Part shown: positions 43,306-54,900 of the stretch, piece by piece
How positions within the stretch are numbered: position 1 is the stretch's first letter
Layout: each line of letters begins with the position of its first letter
Assembly: GCA_018105865.1 (NCBI GenBank)
Contig: CM030834.1
Span: 12,270,719 to 12,334,718, forward strand
From: Metaphire vulgaris
Taxonomy: Eukaryota; Annelida; Clitellata; Crassiclitellata; Megascolecidae
Length of the DNA: 64,000 bases
Direction: 5' to 3'
Notes under the pieces: generated by a model
Told to the model about the DNA's origin: nothing
Seen by the model: the letters and a program-made list of their open reading frames with translations, nothing else
Databases searched by the model: none
Made by a program: the position numbers and the translations under genes

Positions 43306-43837
43306 CTTTAAACTGCTGCTTGATTGCAACTGTAACCCAAGGACCGTCGGAACGAATTTTTAGCAGAGGGTGCATTTCTTTGGCCATTCGGAAAATCGAT
43401 ATGCTATTAGCTGTTCTTTCTTATGAATTCGACGCAAGCTAGGGGCGAATTGCAGTCATAGCGTTTGCCTTCCAGGACCCCCTAAGTTTTTCCAGGGGTA
43501 CAGCTGCACCCAAGTTCCGACGGCCTGCTGTAACCAGTTACTATCGTTACGTGACTGCATGCAGTCACCGACACTACGTCTACTCTTGAAAACAATGTAG
43601 GCCTACAGAAGGCAGCAAAAGCATGCTGTCTTCCGTATGCTGATCAAACTTTATAATGGCCCCTTGTAACAAAAGGTTGGCCACGCCTGGCCTAAGCTGT
43701 TCAGTCGAGCAATGTTGAAGCCAAGTGACGCCGTATAAAGTGTGCAGATGAGTGGACCAATGTTCGAGGGCTGAGCAGCATCTACAGCTTTGGCGATGTT
43801 ATTCCTCATTCTTACAATTTATCAAAACACGAAACCC

Positions 43838-43923
43838 AACCCAACCCATATTTGTTCCAAAATCAGGACCCAACCCAACCCAATTCAACCCAACCCAACC
43901 CATGGGGTAACCCAACCCATGGA
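43838..43923. repeat. CCCAAC minisatellite
   Basis: Repeated aacccaaccc words. Resembles the tract at 7725-7920. Not a telomere repeat of the usual metazoan (TTAGGG)n kind. Confidence 0.8.
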
Positions 43924-43948
43924 CAACTCTGGTTTAAAGGGTCTCGTT

Positions 43949-44283
43949 CAGGGCTGGAAAATGTGATTTTCTAAAACCTATGGTTTTAGGTTTTCTTAAA
44001 AACTTAGATTTGTCAATAAAGTCAAATTTTAGGTTGGTTAGGTTTTTTTATTAAGCCGAAAAATCATGAAAAATCCCATCTTTAATACTTTAAAAGTTTG
44101 CTACTCTCTGCAGACAGAAGAATGCGTAGGTCTGTGTGACAATAATTATAGAAATGGGTTTTTAGGTGTCGACATGCTACAAAATATAGAGAGGGGTCTA
44201 TGGATGCTGACATGCCAAACACTGAAACCTAAAAAACACAAAACCTACATTAAGTTTCTAAAAACTTAGGCTTTTCAGCGCTG
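43949..44283. mobile_element. CAGGGCTGGAAAA TIR element
   Basis: The ends CAGGGCTGGAAAATG and (inverted) CAGCGCTGAAAAGCC enclose aggttttc / aaacctacatt repeats. The flanks gtctcgtt and gcctcgcc differ at 3 of 8 positions, all transitions, consistent with a decayed duplication. Confidence 0.6.
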
Positions 44284-44487
44284 GCCTCGCCCTGCTCGGT
44301 CTCAATATTTTCGCAGTGAAATTATCAGCACGTGGATGCATAGGACATCGATCGGTGGAATGACCATAAAGAAGCGCACAAGAAGATGGACTAGAAAAGC
44401 AATTTTCCCCATTAATCATAGGCCCTTTACCCTACTGTAGTGTCTAATGCAGTCGGACCAACTAGATAATAATTTCTGATTTTTATA

Positions 44488-44761
44488 CAGGGACGTCATT
44501 AGGGGGCGCTGCCCCCTGATTTTTAGGGACAAATTTTTTCGCCAATGTTTGTGTTATTTAGTTTTAAAATGTAAATTGGCTAAATAATAGATAAAAAGAC
44601 TGAAAAGCAAAAAAACGGCCATCAACCATAAAGAGGGCTTGATTGAAGTTGATTCGCACATAATGACTGACAATTAAGCTAAAAAACCTCGTTAACTTTT
44701 TCACAAACTTGTCAGATCGAAAGTATCTTGCCCCCTGAAAAACAATGAACTGACGTCTCTG
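44488..44761. mobile_element. GACGTCATT MITE, copy 3
   Basis: The ends CAGGGACGTCATTAGGGG and (inverted) CAGAGACGTCAGTTCATTG enclose tgccccctgatttttaggg and a related phrase near the right end. Target duplication not visible. Confidence 0.65.
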
Positions 44762-45663
44762 TCGTCTCTGATTTTAGGCTATATATAGGCAACAATCTTG
44801 AAAACCGATGCAATTATTGCTAAAGAAATCGTGCAAAGGAATGGTCTGAAGCAGCCGCACAACAACAGCATAATATGACCCACCCGGCCCAGAGCCATGG
44901 ACCATCGACTAAGACTGAGTCATGGACCCCACCCCACTCCACGTTTTGTCTTATTCTACTCCTCCTCGTAATCCCAGGTTTGTTTGCTTTTTCTCCCAGA
45001 CGTAGCCTATCCCGTCGGCAGTGCCGGATTATGGATAACGGGGGCCGGGAGGCTGTAGATTTCTAGAACCACCAAATTACGTCGACGACTTCAACTATGT
45101 TCAGAAGCTTAGGCCTATAGGCCGTAATCATAGTCGTAAATCGTTTTCAATTAAAATTCTCGTTCCTGTTCTCGTCAAAAAGAGTTGCAGCAAACCATTT
45201 ACTGTGAAATAGAAATAGAATTAATGAACGTTGACCAATATAGGCCTAGGCCTATATCCCTGTAGTTCGAGCAATGGTAGGCGGCGTTTACACTTGACTG
45301 CAGGTTTCAACAAGGCCAGACTACTAGCAAATGAAAAATACGAAGCTCTTTCGTCCTAATATTAAAGGCTTAAGGGGCCTATGATTAAAGGAGTAGCTAG
45401 TTAGGCCTACTGACAATAGTAGGGTAAGCTGGTAATTTCAACAGACGGTTCGGTGTCAGTTAACAAACGGTTCAACGGTGGCGTTGGTAGGCCTACAGAA
45501 GATGAAATTACTGGTCACTGCTTACTGACTCCACTTCACACAGTGGTCCACTCTCTATAGCCTACCGCAGACCTTCACTCTTGTTTAATGGATGCCCCGT
45601 GATTTGGGAGACTACTGTATATATAGCCTATAAGTAGGTATAGGCTATCTTTGGGCAGTTCCG
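44762..45663. other. Intergenic, nothing firmly assigned
   Basis: A possible orphan terminus cagtgccggattatgg near 45019 and frequent taggcctac words. No gene. Confidence 0.35.
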
Positions 45664-46085
45664 ATGTAGCCTACGGATCAGAAACATGGAAGTTGACAAA
45701 ACAAGAGAAAGGAAACTGGAAGCTGAAGAGATGTAGTTCTCAGACGTATGCAAAAATTTCATGGACAGTAAAAATAACAAACGAGGAAGTATTAATTTGT
45801 AGGCCTTTAATTGGCGTAAAAAGAAAATAGCTAAAATCCATAAGACAGCAACAGCTACAGCTAAAAATTTTGGGACACCTAATAAGAAAGGACGGATTGG
45901 AAAATCTAGTTACAGTATGAAAAATCGGGTGGAAAAGAAGACGAGTAATTAAGACAAAGAATAGAGTATATGCAGACAGCCCAAGAGAAGCAACAAGAAT
46001 TAAAGACAGCATCGAGCTTATAAGGAAAGCCAGAAACAGAGAAGAGTGGACATCCATGGTCGCCGACGTAGCAATACTTGGCACG
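45664..46085 (+). pseudogene. LINE reverse-transcriptase C-terminal fragment
   Basis: Plus-strand pieces read YGSETWKLTKQEKG (about 45672), LGHLIRKDGLENL (about 45875) and IELIRKARNREEWTSMVADV (46010-46075), with a stop after 45735 and further shifts. Y-G-S-E-T-W-x-L and the final R-x-x-W-x-x-M-V-A-x-V are typical of LINE endonuclease/reverse transcriptase tails. Different family from the LINE at 3280-4491. Confidence 0.7.
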
Positions 46086-46381
46086 TTAGAAGCTGTCCAT
46101 TAATTATGTCAACAATTTTTGAGCAATGTTTGACCCCTCCCCTTTGTCAACAACTGTCGCCTTTCTGTGACCCTTATATACCCCTATAATTATGTCAAAA
46201 AACTTTTGACCCCAGGGGCGGTTCTAGGAATTTTAATTTGGGTAGGCCAGTCAAAGGCCATGAAAATTTTGGGTAGGCCAAGCTTGGACCGTGTCGTGGT
46301 ATCAAAGCTCATAAGGTTAATCCCGCCCGTAATTCTGTGGTTATAAAATACAATAGCGCAGCATAATAGGGATGTGTGGTG

Positions 46382-46385
<4 letters not shown>

Positions 46386-46440
<55 letters not shown>

Positions 46441-46470
46441 CTGTATATATGTATATATATATATATATGA
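46386..46470. repeat. (TA)n microsatellite
   Basis: TA repeats with tgtatatactgtata interruptions, inside the hAT element. Confidence 0.9.
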
Positions 46471-46649
46471 GGCGCCGAGGACCAGAGTGACCTAACCAAA
46501 AAAGTAAAATTTTGAGAAAACGGATTTGAAGTTTGTTTGAAGTTTGGAATGAACCTGTAAAATCACCAAGTTGTAATTTATTAGCTTTGACCTAATATAA
46601 GTGGAATATTATCAAGTGCATATAAACATGCAAAAATGAGTGCTTGCAA

Positions 46650-47298
46650 ATTATGTGCATTGCAATGTTCAAGGGTTCAAGGTCAGGAGAAGGTCAACTT
46701 GACAAAGAGCATGTTAGGCTGAGACTCCGACAAAACATTTGCCATGCTGCCAGTTGCATCAGTGTACTTTTGTGTTTTCCACTGTGCAAGAGCATCAGAA
46801 TGCATGCGCGCTTGCGAAATGTTTCGATAGTTTGCTGTCAATATTTTCCCAACCACGCAACCCAATCTCCGTTAAAGCAGATTCATCATTCTGGTATCCT
46901 GCTCGTGGACAAAAATGACGGCACACAAAACAAACTATGGCATTGCTTGCAAATGAATATTCCAAGAAATGATAGGGCCTACCTGTCATGCAATGAAGAG
47001 TTAAATGCTCGTGAAACGCTGACCAGATTTTGATTTTGGAAAGACCTGCAGTTTAGGTTGCACAGGTTGATCTTTATAATCCTTGCTGATATCAGCCACA
47101 GTAGTATGACAACTTACGCAGACCACCTGAGTCAACTGGTGCTACTTGTGAAATTGATAGGCCTATATCCGTTGAGTGATGTTGAACGTCTTGAGATTCG
47201 ACAGTTGCCTTTGTAGGTCCAGTTGAATTGTCAGTCACCGTGTCTTCTACTTCTTCGTTGCCACTAACTCGAGCGCGTTTAACCAGAAATTTATCCAT
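46650..47298 (-). pseudogene. hAT transposase N-terminal remnant with TTF zinc finger
   Basis: MDKFLVKRARVSGNEEVED opens at 47298. After a gap, RPYHFLEYSFASNAIVCFVC, a Cys-x-x-Cys pair and SKHFASAHAF appear near 46950-46800, then SDALAQWKTQK in another frame. Order and spacing fit the TTF zinc finger found in ZMYM1-like hAT proteins. Frameshifted and truncated. Confidence 0.6.
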
Positions 47299-47851
47299 CT
47301 CTAATTATAACAATATTATAGAGTGCTATAGTAATTTGTATGATAGGCCTAGACTGTCTCTTATATGAGCTGCAATCTTAAACGGACTGGACTTAGCTTA
47401 GCGTCGCCGTCTTACACGATAATTACTGCGGCTTCTCCATCTCTGTTCTGTTAACCAGAACATACATTAGATTACACCAGATGTCCGACGACGTTGAGAA
47501 TTGCTTATCAAAACAGTCCTGTCATCCATGTCATCAACCGTCAGATAAGGCCATTCATTAGAGGGAACTTAATTATGGACAACAAGAGGAACTACTCCCA
47601 TGGCGAAAACGCCTAAAAGTAGCCCCTAAACTATGCAACACTCACCTGGAAGTCTGGTAATTCTGTGGGGATACGGGGGGAATAGGAGGGTAAGTACTAC
47701 CAATGACAGTACATCTAACAAATTATGAGGAGGGTGGAAAGACAATGTGTGCGGAGACCGTTGAACGACCATTGATCAATCGGTGGTGGTTGATCAATTA
47801 GATAAAGCTTCTTGACAACTGGAAATCGAATGGAAAAGAAGGTATCTGATG

Positions 47852-47936
47852 CATGAGTGGCTGGGGATTCAAATGGCCTTACACTACACTCGACAGCCTC
47901 GTAGCGTAGGCCATACGCACTAATTACCCAGCCACA
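47852..47936 (-). repeat. tRNA-like sequence, tentative
   Basis: On the minus strand gtggctgggtaattagtg and ttgaatccccagccac could pair as an acceptor stem with A- and B-box-like segments between. No copy elsewhere and the anticodon region is not convincing, so this may be chance. Confidence 0.25.
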
Positions 47937-48407
47937 CAACGCATTTTGGGGGAAGGCCAGCTATACTGTAGGTAGGCCATGTATTTTTTCGGGTAGGCCA
48001 GCCACAGTGTAGGCCACGTAATTTTTTGGGTAGGCCAGACAAAGTTTTGGGTAGGCCATGGCCTACCCGGCCTAGGCCTAGAACCGCCTCTGTTTGACCC
48101 CCCCCCCCACTAAGACCAGTGACGGGTCCCCCTAAATAGTTTGGAAGGTTATTATTTTTGCAGCGATGAGACCTTTTCCCCTTCTTTTGCTCATCAAGTG
48201 TCAACATATGGTGGTGATGACCTTTTTGCTTGTGAGGCTTTTTTCCGTTGTAATAAATATAGTCTTCCATGAAATTTCCATTTTCTATAACTTGTAAAAA
48301 ATGAAATTATTGACGTCAACTTCTCTTGACCCCTACCCCTGTCAACAACTGTCAAACTCTTTCAAACCCCTCCTCCTATTTTGTTGACATAATTAATGGC
48401 CAGCCCC

Positions 48408-48851
48408 GTATGAAGATCTGTTGACGGTCGCTTCAGTATGAAATCGCAGTCAAAGCTCACTGTCCGTGGTAGTTCATGGTTGAAGTCCAGAGGGGCGGGG
48501 CCTTTTGGCTCAAGGGCTCCTGTCTCTGAGCCATGCGGGCCATTTTGTCAGAAACCTGGGAGAAAAAGATTTAAATGCATAGCATGATAGCTTATAAACT
48601 AGCCCATTAAGTTTTGGGCTATGTTTTTGAGTCACAAGTGCAATTTGGGCTGTGCTCTCCTCGGCAGCCACTGGGTAATGGGTATGGAGATTGACGACTG
48701 ATGGGTGATGGTTAAAAAGGAACGGAAACGAGAACGGGCGATCCGCCTTTAAAAGTCGTTTTGGTTTGCATTTAATTTAAATTCCATTTTATTCTGATCG
48801 AATGTGCGCAATCGGACCGTCGACCTGGATATTTCATGTGTGATTGACTGA
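48408..48851. promoter_or_regulatory. Upstream region / 5' UTR of Smurf gene
   Basis: Between the last repeat (ends 48407) and the Smurf ATG there are about 440 bp of fairly unique DNA. I see no clear TATA box or other named element. The promoter and 5' untranslated region are expected here from position only. Confidence 0.4.
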
Positions 48852-48906
48852 ATGGCGAATACGGATGAAAGGAGAAACGGGCTTCACGCAGAAGTCCGTT
48901 TGACAG
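48852..48906 (+). CDS. SMURF: Smurf exon 1
   Basis: ATG at 48852, 55 nt, donor TTGACAG/gtagag. Encodes RRNG-x-x-x-E-V-RLT; human SMURF1 has RRNG-SSIKIRLT at the same place. The open frame continues past the donor for 60 codons but loses all similarity. Confidence 0.88.
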
Positions 48907-51900
48907 GTAGAGTCAATTTCTTCTGGGCTGGCGTAAAATTGTGCAACATCAAATTTCAGGGCATTGGGAAATTGAATTATGGCGATTTGAAGGAACAAGT
49001 AAAGATTAATTATGTGACTTACTCCAAGAAATTACTGCTCTGTCCAGTCCTTGTCAAGATAATAATGATAAGACCGAGGCTCCTCTGGTGAGAAGTCTCC
49101 AGCCAAAGCTGTAAAAATTGGCTCCTCGCCTAAGGAGAAACCGTTCTACTAGCGCAGAAATATCGCTAACATTGCTTGGCGATAAATCTCAGCATACATA
49201 AAATTGTTTTTCTGACTGAAAATTAGTATGCGTCTGACATTTGAACAATAATTTAGCATCATTTATTGCTTAAATTAAACCACCACACCGATTGGGGTGG
49301 TTGTACCTTCTTGATTTTGCCAGGATTTTTCAGAGATCTTGTTAGATAGTTTCAAGTGCTTTTGGGTATCAACAGGAAGGTAAATTGACCCACATTTTGA
49401 TATATTTTGTGACATTTTTGTTAGAGGAGTTAATAAACTACTTCAATTTTACTGAAGGTACCAGAGGTAGATACTAGCCCTTAATTTTTCCATAGCAAGT
49501 GTGTGCTTAACTGCAATCACTTTAGTTAAACCTAACTATAATTCTAATATAGCAAGTCTTGCAATAGGATCAATATTTCAGGCAAACTAAGTACAGTGAC
49601 ATAGCCACAAATCCCTCCCTTAACCAAGAACTTTGATTATGATAGGTATTGTCTGAATGCAAAATTATGACAGGCATACAAGCTATTATATAGATGCTGC
49701 AAATGAGCCTGCAACAAGCATTCAGCACATACATTTTGAGCATGAATTGCATGGATGAGAACCAAATGATGACAATGACAATGATGAGGACTATGATGAT
49801 GATGATACTTAGGTTTAGTGTTGTTATTGGGATCTGACCTGTATGAGAACTGCAATACTGTACAATTGCTTTTGCTCATGCATTTAATAGACAGTATTTT
49901 GCTAAAATACAGTGCTCCAGAATTTCTAATGGAAATGGAAATAATATTTTGTAACGATAAGTTTATGAACACAGCCGAACTGCTGGTATTTTAATGCTTG
50001 TGGTATCTTTCATATGGAATCATTTTTCTCTTGAGACTTTCACTATATGGCTTTTGGCATTTTAAGTTTGATTTGTATTCAGTTGAAACCAATTTCATGC
50101 TTTCATTGACCTGGAAAATATTTTATATAGAATTGGCCATCATTTAGCTTTGACTCATTGAATGTTATAACCACTTATCTTCCTTCCATTCAGAAGTTGC
50201 TTAACCCCTTAACCGGGTGCGATGGCTCAGAGCCGTCCAGTTTACATTGAGTTACAGATTTATTCCCCAGTTAAGGGGTTAAGAGCAAGAGTGTTAGAAA
50301 GACTATTTGATTTTTTGGTGAATTATGTTGTTCATGTAGAAATGGACTTTGGAAACAAAAATGAGTAAAAGTCAGTTAACCCTTTTGCTGCCGATGAATG
50401 TTTGGTGTATATGATGCGCTCGTCAACATGGCATTAGGGGTTAAAGCAAATTTTTAAATTGTGAAATTTTAAGTTTTCTAGAAGCAAATATGAATGCTGT
50501 TAGTTTTTAATGTTATTTAAAAGGTGTTTTGCTTACTTAGGTCAGTGCATGATGATTGATGAGCCATTGTGTGTGCATATCTTTGAAGGACTACACTTTT
50601 TTGTTTCATGCCACTTTTTTATTCTCTGATTTTATAATGATAAGATGTAATGACTATCTGTTAGCCATCTCTGGTGCCCTAAAGTTGCATTTGAGCAACT
50701 ACATGGTGGTCCACTGTGAATTTGCTAGGTGAGATGAAATTATTTTCTCGGATTTCTGAGGAGCATATTGTAGAAGTTTAAGTTTATTCCATGACATGGA
50801 TGTCTGGCAATCAATTTTAGACCAAGAATGCTTCTGGTGAAATATTTTTAATATATGTTTATGCATAGCCAAATATTGATCACATGTCAATTCTGTCCCA
50901 TCTCATTTAAAGATGTACTGTTCGTCAGTGCTGTAGAGTTGTATAATGGTGATATTTACTGACTTTTATATATTTTCAGTTTTGGGTGCAAAGAACTTGG
51001 TGAAAAAAGAATTTTTTCGTAAGTTTTTCTGCAAAGAAATTGAGTTTCTGTAGATTTTAATTTTATCAGTTACTTTTATTAGTGCATGCCTGTACTGTCC
51101 AGTTTTGATATAATGCACTGATTGTGAGACAAACTTTAAATGACCTTGTTAAAACAAAGCACATTGGAAAGATGCTGTGAAATGAATATCCAGTCAGATC
51201 GCTTTAATATTCAGACAACTTGTCCTAAAATTACATCTTGATAAATAAGCAAGGGCAAAGTCATCTTTGTCAGAATAATAAGTCAAGAATTGATTAAATT
51301 TTATAAAGTCTGGTGGAGAATGAAATGAATTCTGTTTTTTTCTGTGCTTTAACTGTTTTGTTTACAAATAGTAGATGATTTATAAATGGAGGTGTCCAGA
51401 AGGCTGTGTTTTGCTCTAAGAAATTGTTGGTTTTGCATCACAATAATGATGGTCAAGTGCAAAATAATGAAAAATTTAGATAAATTCAACCAAATCACTG
51501 ATAATTTTACCCCCCAAAACAGGATAAGTCAGGAAAAAGGCAACACTGGAACTTTGATGCAATGAAATTAGTAAAATGGTGCTATTAAATTCATCACAGC
51601 TAAATCATTTATGGTCACTTTAATTGTTTTTTAAGATCTTCGCTCTAAACCATGAATTGAACCTGTATTGGTTACAAAAGATTTATTGCGCTCTTTTAGC
51701 CAGCCGCTTCTATAGAAAAAAAATCGGTAGTTCTTTGACATTGCTATATTGATTTCAGCAATACTTCTTTCAAGCTAAGACAGTTAACAAATGTCTTGAA
51801 ATACAACCATGTGTAAGGAATTCATTGTATATAATGGTCACTTTATCGTCTGCCAGTTATGACTTTTTTGTTTTGGGACACTTTTGGGACACTTCTATTA

Positions 51901-54900
51901 AGTTACAATGATTTTTGTGTTTTGATGCATGCTATATCAAATCTGGTCTGTATATATGAGATGTTTTGGTTGCTGCAATAATAGCTTCACTGGGCCTTGT
52001 TTTCACTTAATGTGCATTTGCCTATGTCAGCCTTTTACGTTGAATGAGTTTTTTGAGTACTGAAAATTCAAGCATCATTTGGTTGGTCAGTGTCATTTAG
52101 GGAAATATTTAGCCCACATTCTGTCTGCCATTTGCTAACATTAGATTTTTCACTAAGTCAAATGAAGAAAATGAGGTCAAGTGTCAACTTTAGACTTTGT
52201 AATTGAATTTTAGTATTTCACCAAAATGACTATCATGAAATTTTTGTGTGAATAACGTGAGGAAAACATTGTGAGTGTTATATTTAGCATTTTTGATAAT
52301 AAGACCTATTAATACATATATGATAGTTTACTACTAGTCTTATGATTACCATTAATGCCAGACTAGAAAATATCTTTTCCAAAATTTAGTTGAATTAATT
52401 GAGGTAAAGAGATTTCTGGACAGGTGTGTAACAGTTTGAACAGAGTGTTCAGAAATTGGGGTAAATACCAAAATTAAGGTGAATGATTTCTTGGGAAATG
52501 GAATGTCAATTTCTCAGCTTATAATAGCTTAGACCTATATTTTAGGTCAAAGTTTGTGAATCTACAAGAATACTAGTGACACCTTAAATTGGGATTTTTG
52601 ATGACTAGAAAGTAGCAATCTGATTTTACCATGACAATGTGTAACCCAATGGTTGATGGCTCAACATGTTCTAAGTATATGTTAGATATATGGATGAATA
52701 TAGGCATTTTTGATGAAAAGATGATATTCCACTTCTCATTTTCCATTGTATTTATCCAATTGCCTTGCCAGCTCTCTATTGATTGTATTTGAGTATTTTG
52801 GCAAGCAAAGAGGTGTACAAATTTGCACAAATTGTTATACAGAAATTTGTTCTGGATGATTGGTTCCATATACCGGTAGTTGAGAAAGTAGCAGTGTTCT
52901 GGCCAGGGAGGGGGGTTAAAGTTGATGTTTTTGAGGTTGATATTTGACAGTAGCCCAATCCACTGTCATTGTATATTGGTTGAAATTTTGTTTCTATAGT
53001 GTCCAGAGTCTGACATTTTGAATACTTAATTTATTGTATAAAATCACTACTGAACTTTTCAAATATAAACTGCACCTGAGGAAAGCAGACTTGTGTGAAT
53101 GAATTTCTATTCAAACTTAGACCTCCATAGGTAAAAACTGGAGAACATATAATTGTGTAATAACATTTATAATGTTATTGCACAATTGACACATTTATAA
53201 ATGTTATTTAGATGATAAATCATGTAAATTATAAACACTGTAACTTACCGGTAAATATTACAGATGTCTGCCTTGTAAGACAGACACTTGCTGTAATTAT
53301 TTTGCACTTACCATGAATAAGCATATAAACAGTTAATTATCTAATGTTTTTCGATACTTTGGGGGCTGGATATCATGATTATTGAGATGGCCTTTTGTTT
53401 ATAGTAAGTATTAAGTTACAGTGGTACAATGATGACGCAAAAACTTCAGCTTATCCTGTTGTGCCTATGTGTCAGCACACAGTAGTTCCAGTCTGTATGC
53501 TGTCTAATGCTTAATTATGTGTAATCCATTTATAGGGTAATGAATACTTCAATAAATAAAGTGATATGTAGGTAATGCAGAAAGCATTAAATATATTCAT
53601 ATGCTTTTGTGACTTATGTAGCTGTTTAATTGTTGGGGCTTTTGGGATGGTGCAGGACATATTAATACTAAGGTTGAATAATAGAGCATGTATTGTGATT
53701 CCCAGATAATTGGGTATCTATTGGTTAAAATGACTTAGAGCCTATTTGAGTTAAGCTTTGGAGCCTATGTTGAAGCTGAAATGTACTTGGTAAAAGGGGT
53801 TGGCCACAAAAGTGGTAAAGGCACCATCAAATTTAAAAATTACAGACAACTGGTATTATTACCTAGCCCAGTTATTCTCATTATCAGATTTTGGAAATTC
53901 TTGTCTCTTTATTGTTTGCATCTAATGCAGTAACTGTTGCTATAAAATTATATTTTGCAGTCTAAGGCTTTACCCACAGTGTCAAACTGTCTGTATTGAA
54001 TGACTTACAAGCTATGCATGTTTTGAATTGGATATCATAGTGGGGAGTAGGAGAAGGGAGGAAATGGAGACCATACAAAACAGGATAGGTCATGTCATGA
54101 AATTACATGTAAACTAACTTGTGGATTTGAGTGTTCACTAAGTAGTAATAGATCAAAAGGCACCATTGGACAAGCCACTGGGTGATAAAGTTCTACAAAC
54201 AGAGTCTAGAGTATTTCAGTAATAATTTTTTGAGTTCATTTTGAGTTCTGCTGTGTTTATTTGGAAAAATTCATCCACTTTCTTAACTGATTAAATTTTT
54301 GTAATTAACATACTGCAAAGTTCTGCTAATGCATGATGCCGTCAAATCTGCAGTTACAAGAACTACCGTAGTTCATTTGTAGACCCATAGTTCATTTGTA
54401 GTTCATTTGTAGACCTATAATCAAAAAGCTGAAACAAAGCAGTGGTTAAAAAAAATTCTGCAAATATTTTAGCAAGAATTTATATACATATATACGGTAG
54501 CTGCAAATGGAGATAAATATATTAGCTATCAATTAAGCAGTAATTGGTGAAATAGTTGAGTTCAATTTTATTAAGTTGTCAATGTAAGTTTCAATTTTAT
54601 TAAAGTTGTCGATATAAGTTTGTTTTGGAAAAACATGAAATGATGACATCTACAGGTAATATATGTAATTGCTCACTGAAGAAACTAAACCAATCTGAAC
54701 TATTATATAGACAGAGATGGCTGATGTAGATGTCACATTATTACAGGGGTGGGAAAACATGCGGCTCATGCCACTGGATTCCATGTGGGCCACGAGATCA
54801 TTTAGAAATATGCTTACCGTAGATGTTGCAAAAGTTTTTTGTTTTTTCTCTCTAACAAAAAGCGTGTTTTTTACATTTTTATTATATTTTTACATTTTAT

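Larger units (their letters stand above)
46213..48092 (-). mobile_element. Internally deleted hAT element (TTF zinc-finger type)
   Basis: The ends CAGGGGCGGTTCTAGG and (inverted) CAGAGGCGGTTCTAGG have perfect tttgaccc at 46205-46212 and 48093-48100. Subterminal zones repeat gggtaggcca many times. On the minus strand an N-terminal piece (MDKFLVKRARVSG at 47298) and a TTF-type zinc-finger region remain; the catalytic core is absent. Confidence 0.85.
46089..48407. mobile_element. Harbinger-like MITE split by a hAT element
   Basis: The left end gaagctgtccattaattatg and right end (inverted) GGGGCTGGCCATTAATTATG match 41195-41605 throughout their interiors, including gtcaacttctcttgacccc. The left flank is tta, the right gta. 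The 1.9-kb element at 46213-48092 splits it. Confidence 0.75.
48907..50979. other. Smurf intron 1 with two TTAA mini-elements
   Basis: 2073 bp, AT-rich. A ctatgatgatgatgat tract lies near 49790. Mini-elements are at 50201-50282 and 50376-50444. Nothing else recognised. Confidence 0.7.

Noticed and set aside
43838..43923. CCCAAC repeats as interstitial telomere
   Set aside because: The unit does not match (TTAGGG)n and the tract is irregular. A similar tract elsewhere belongs to a dispersed repeat.
48907..49091. Continuation of the Smurf exon 1 frame to a 79-codon protein
   Set aside because: Similarity to SMURF stops exactly at the gtagag donor and resumes in the microexon at 50980, so the extension is intron.
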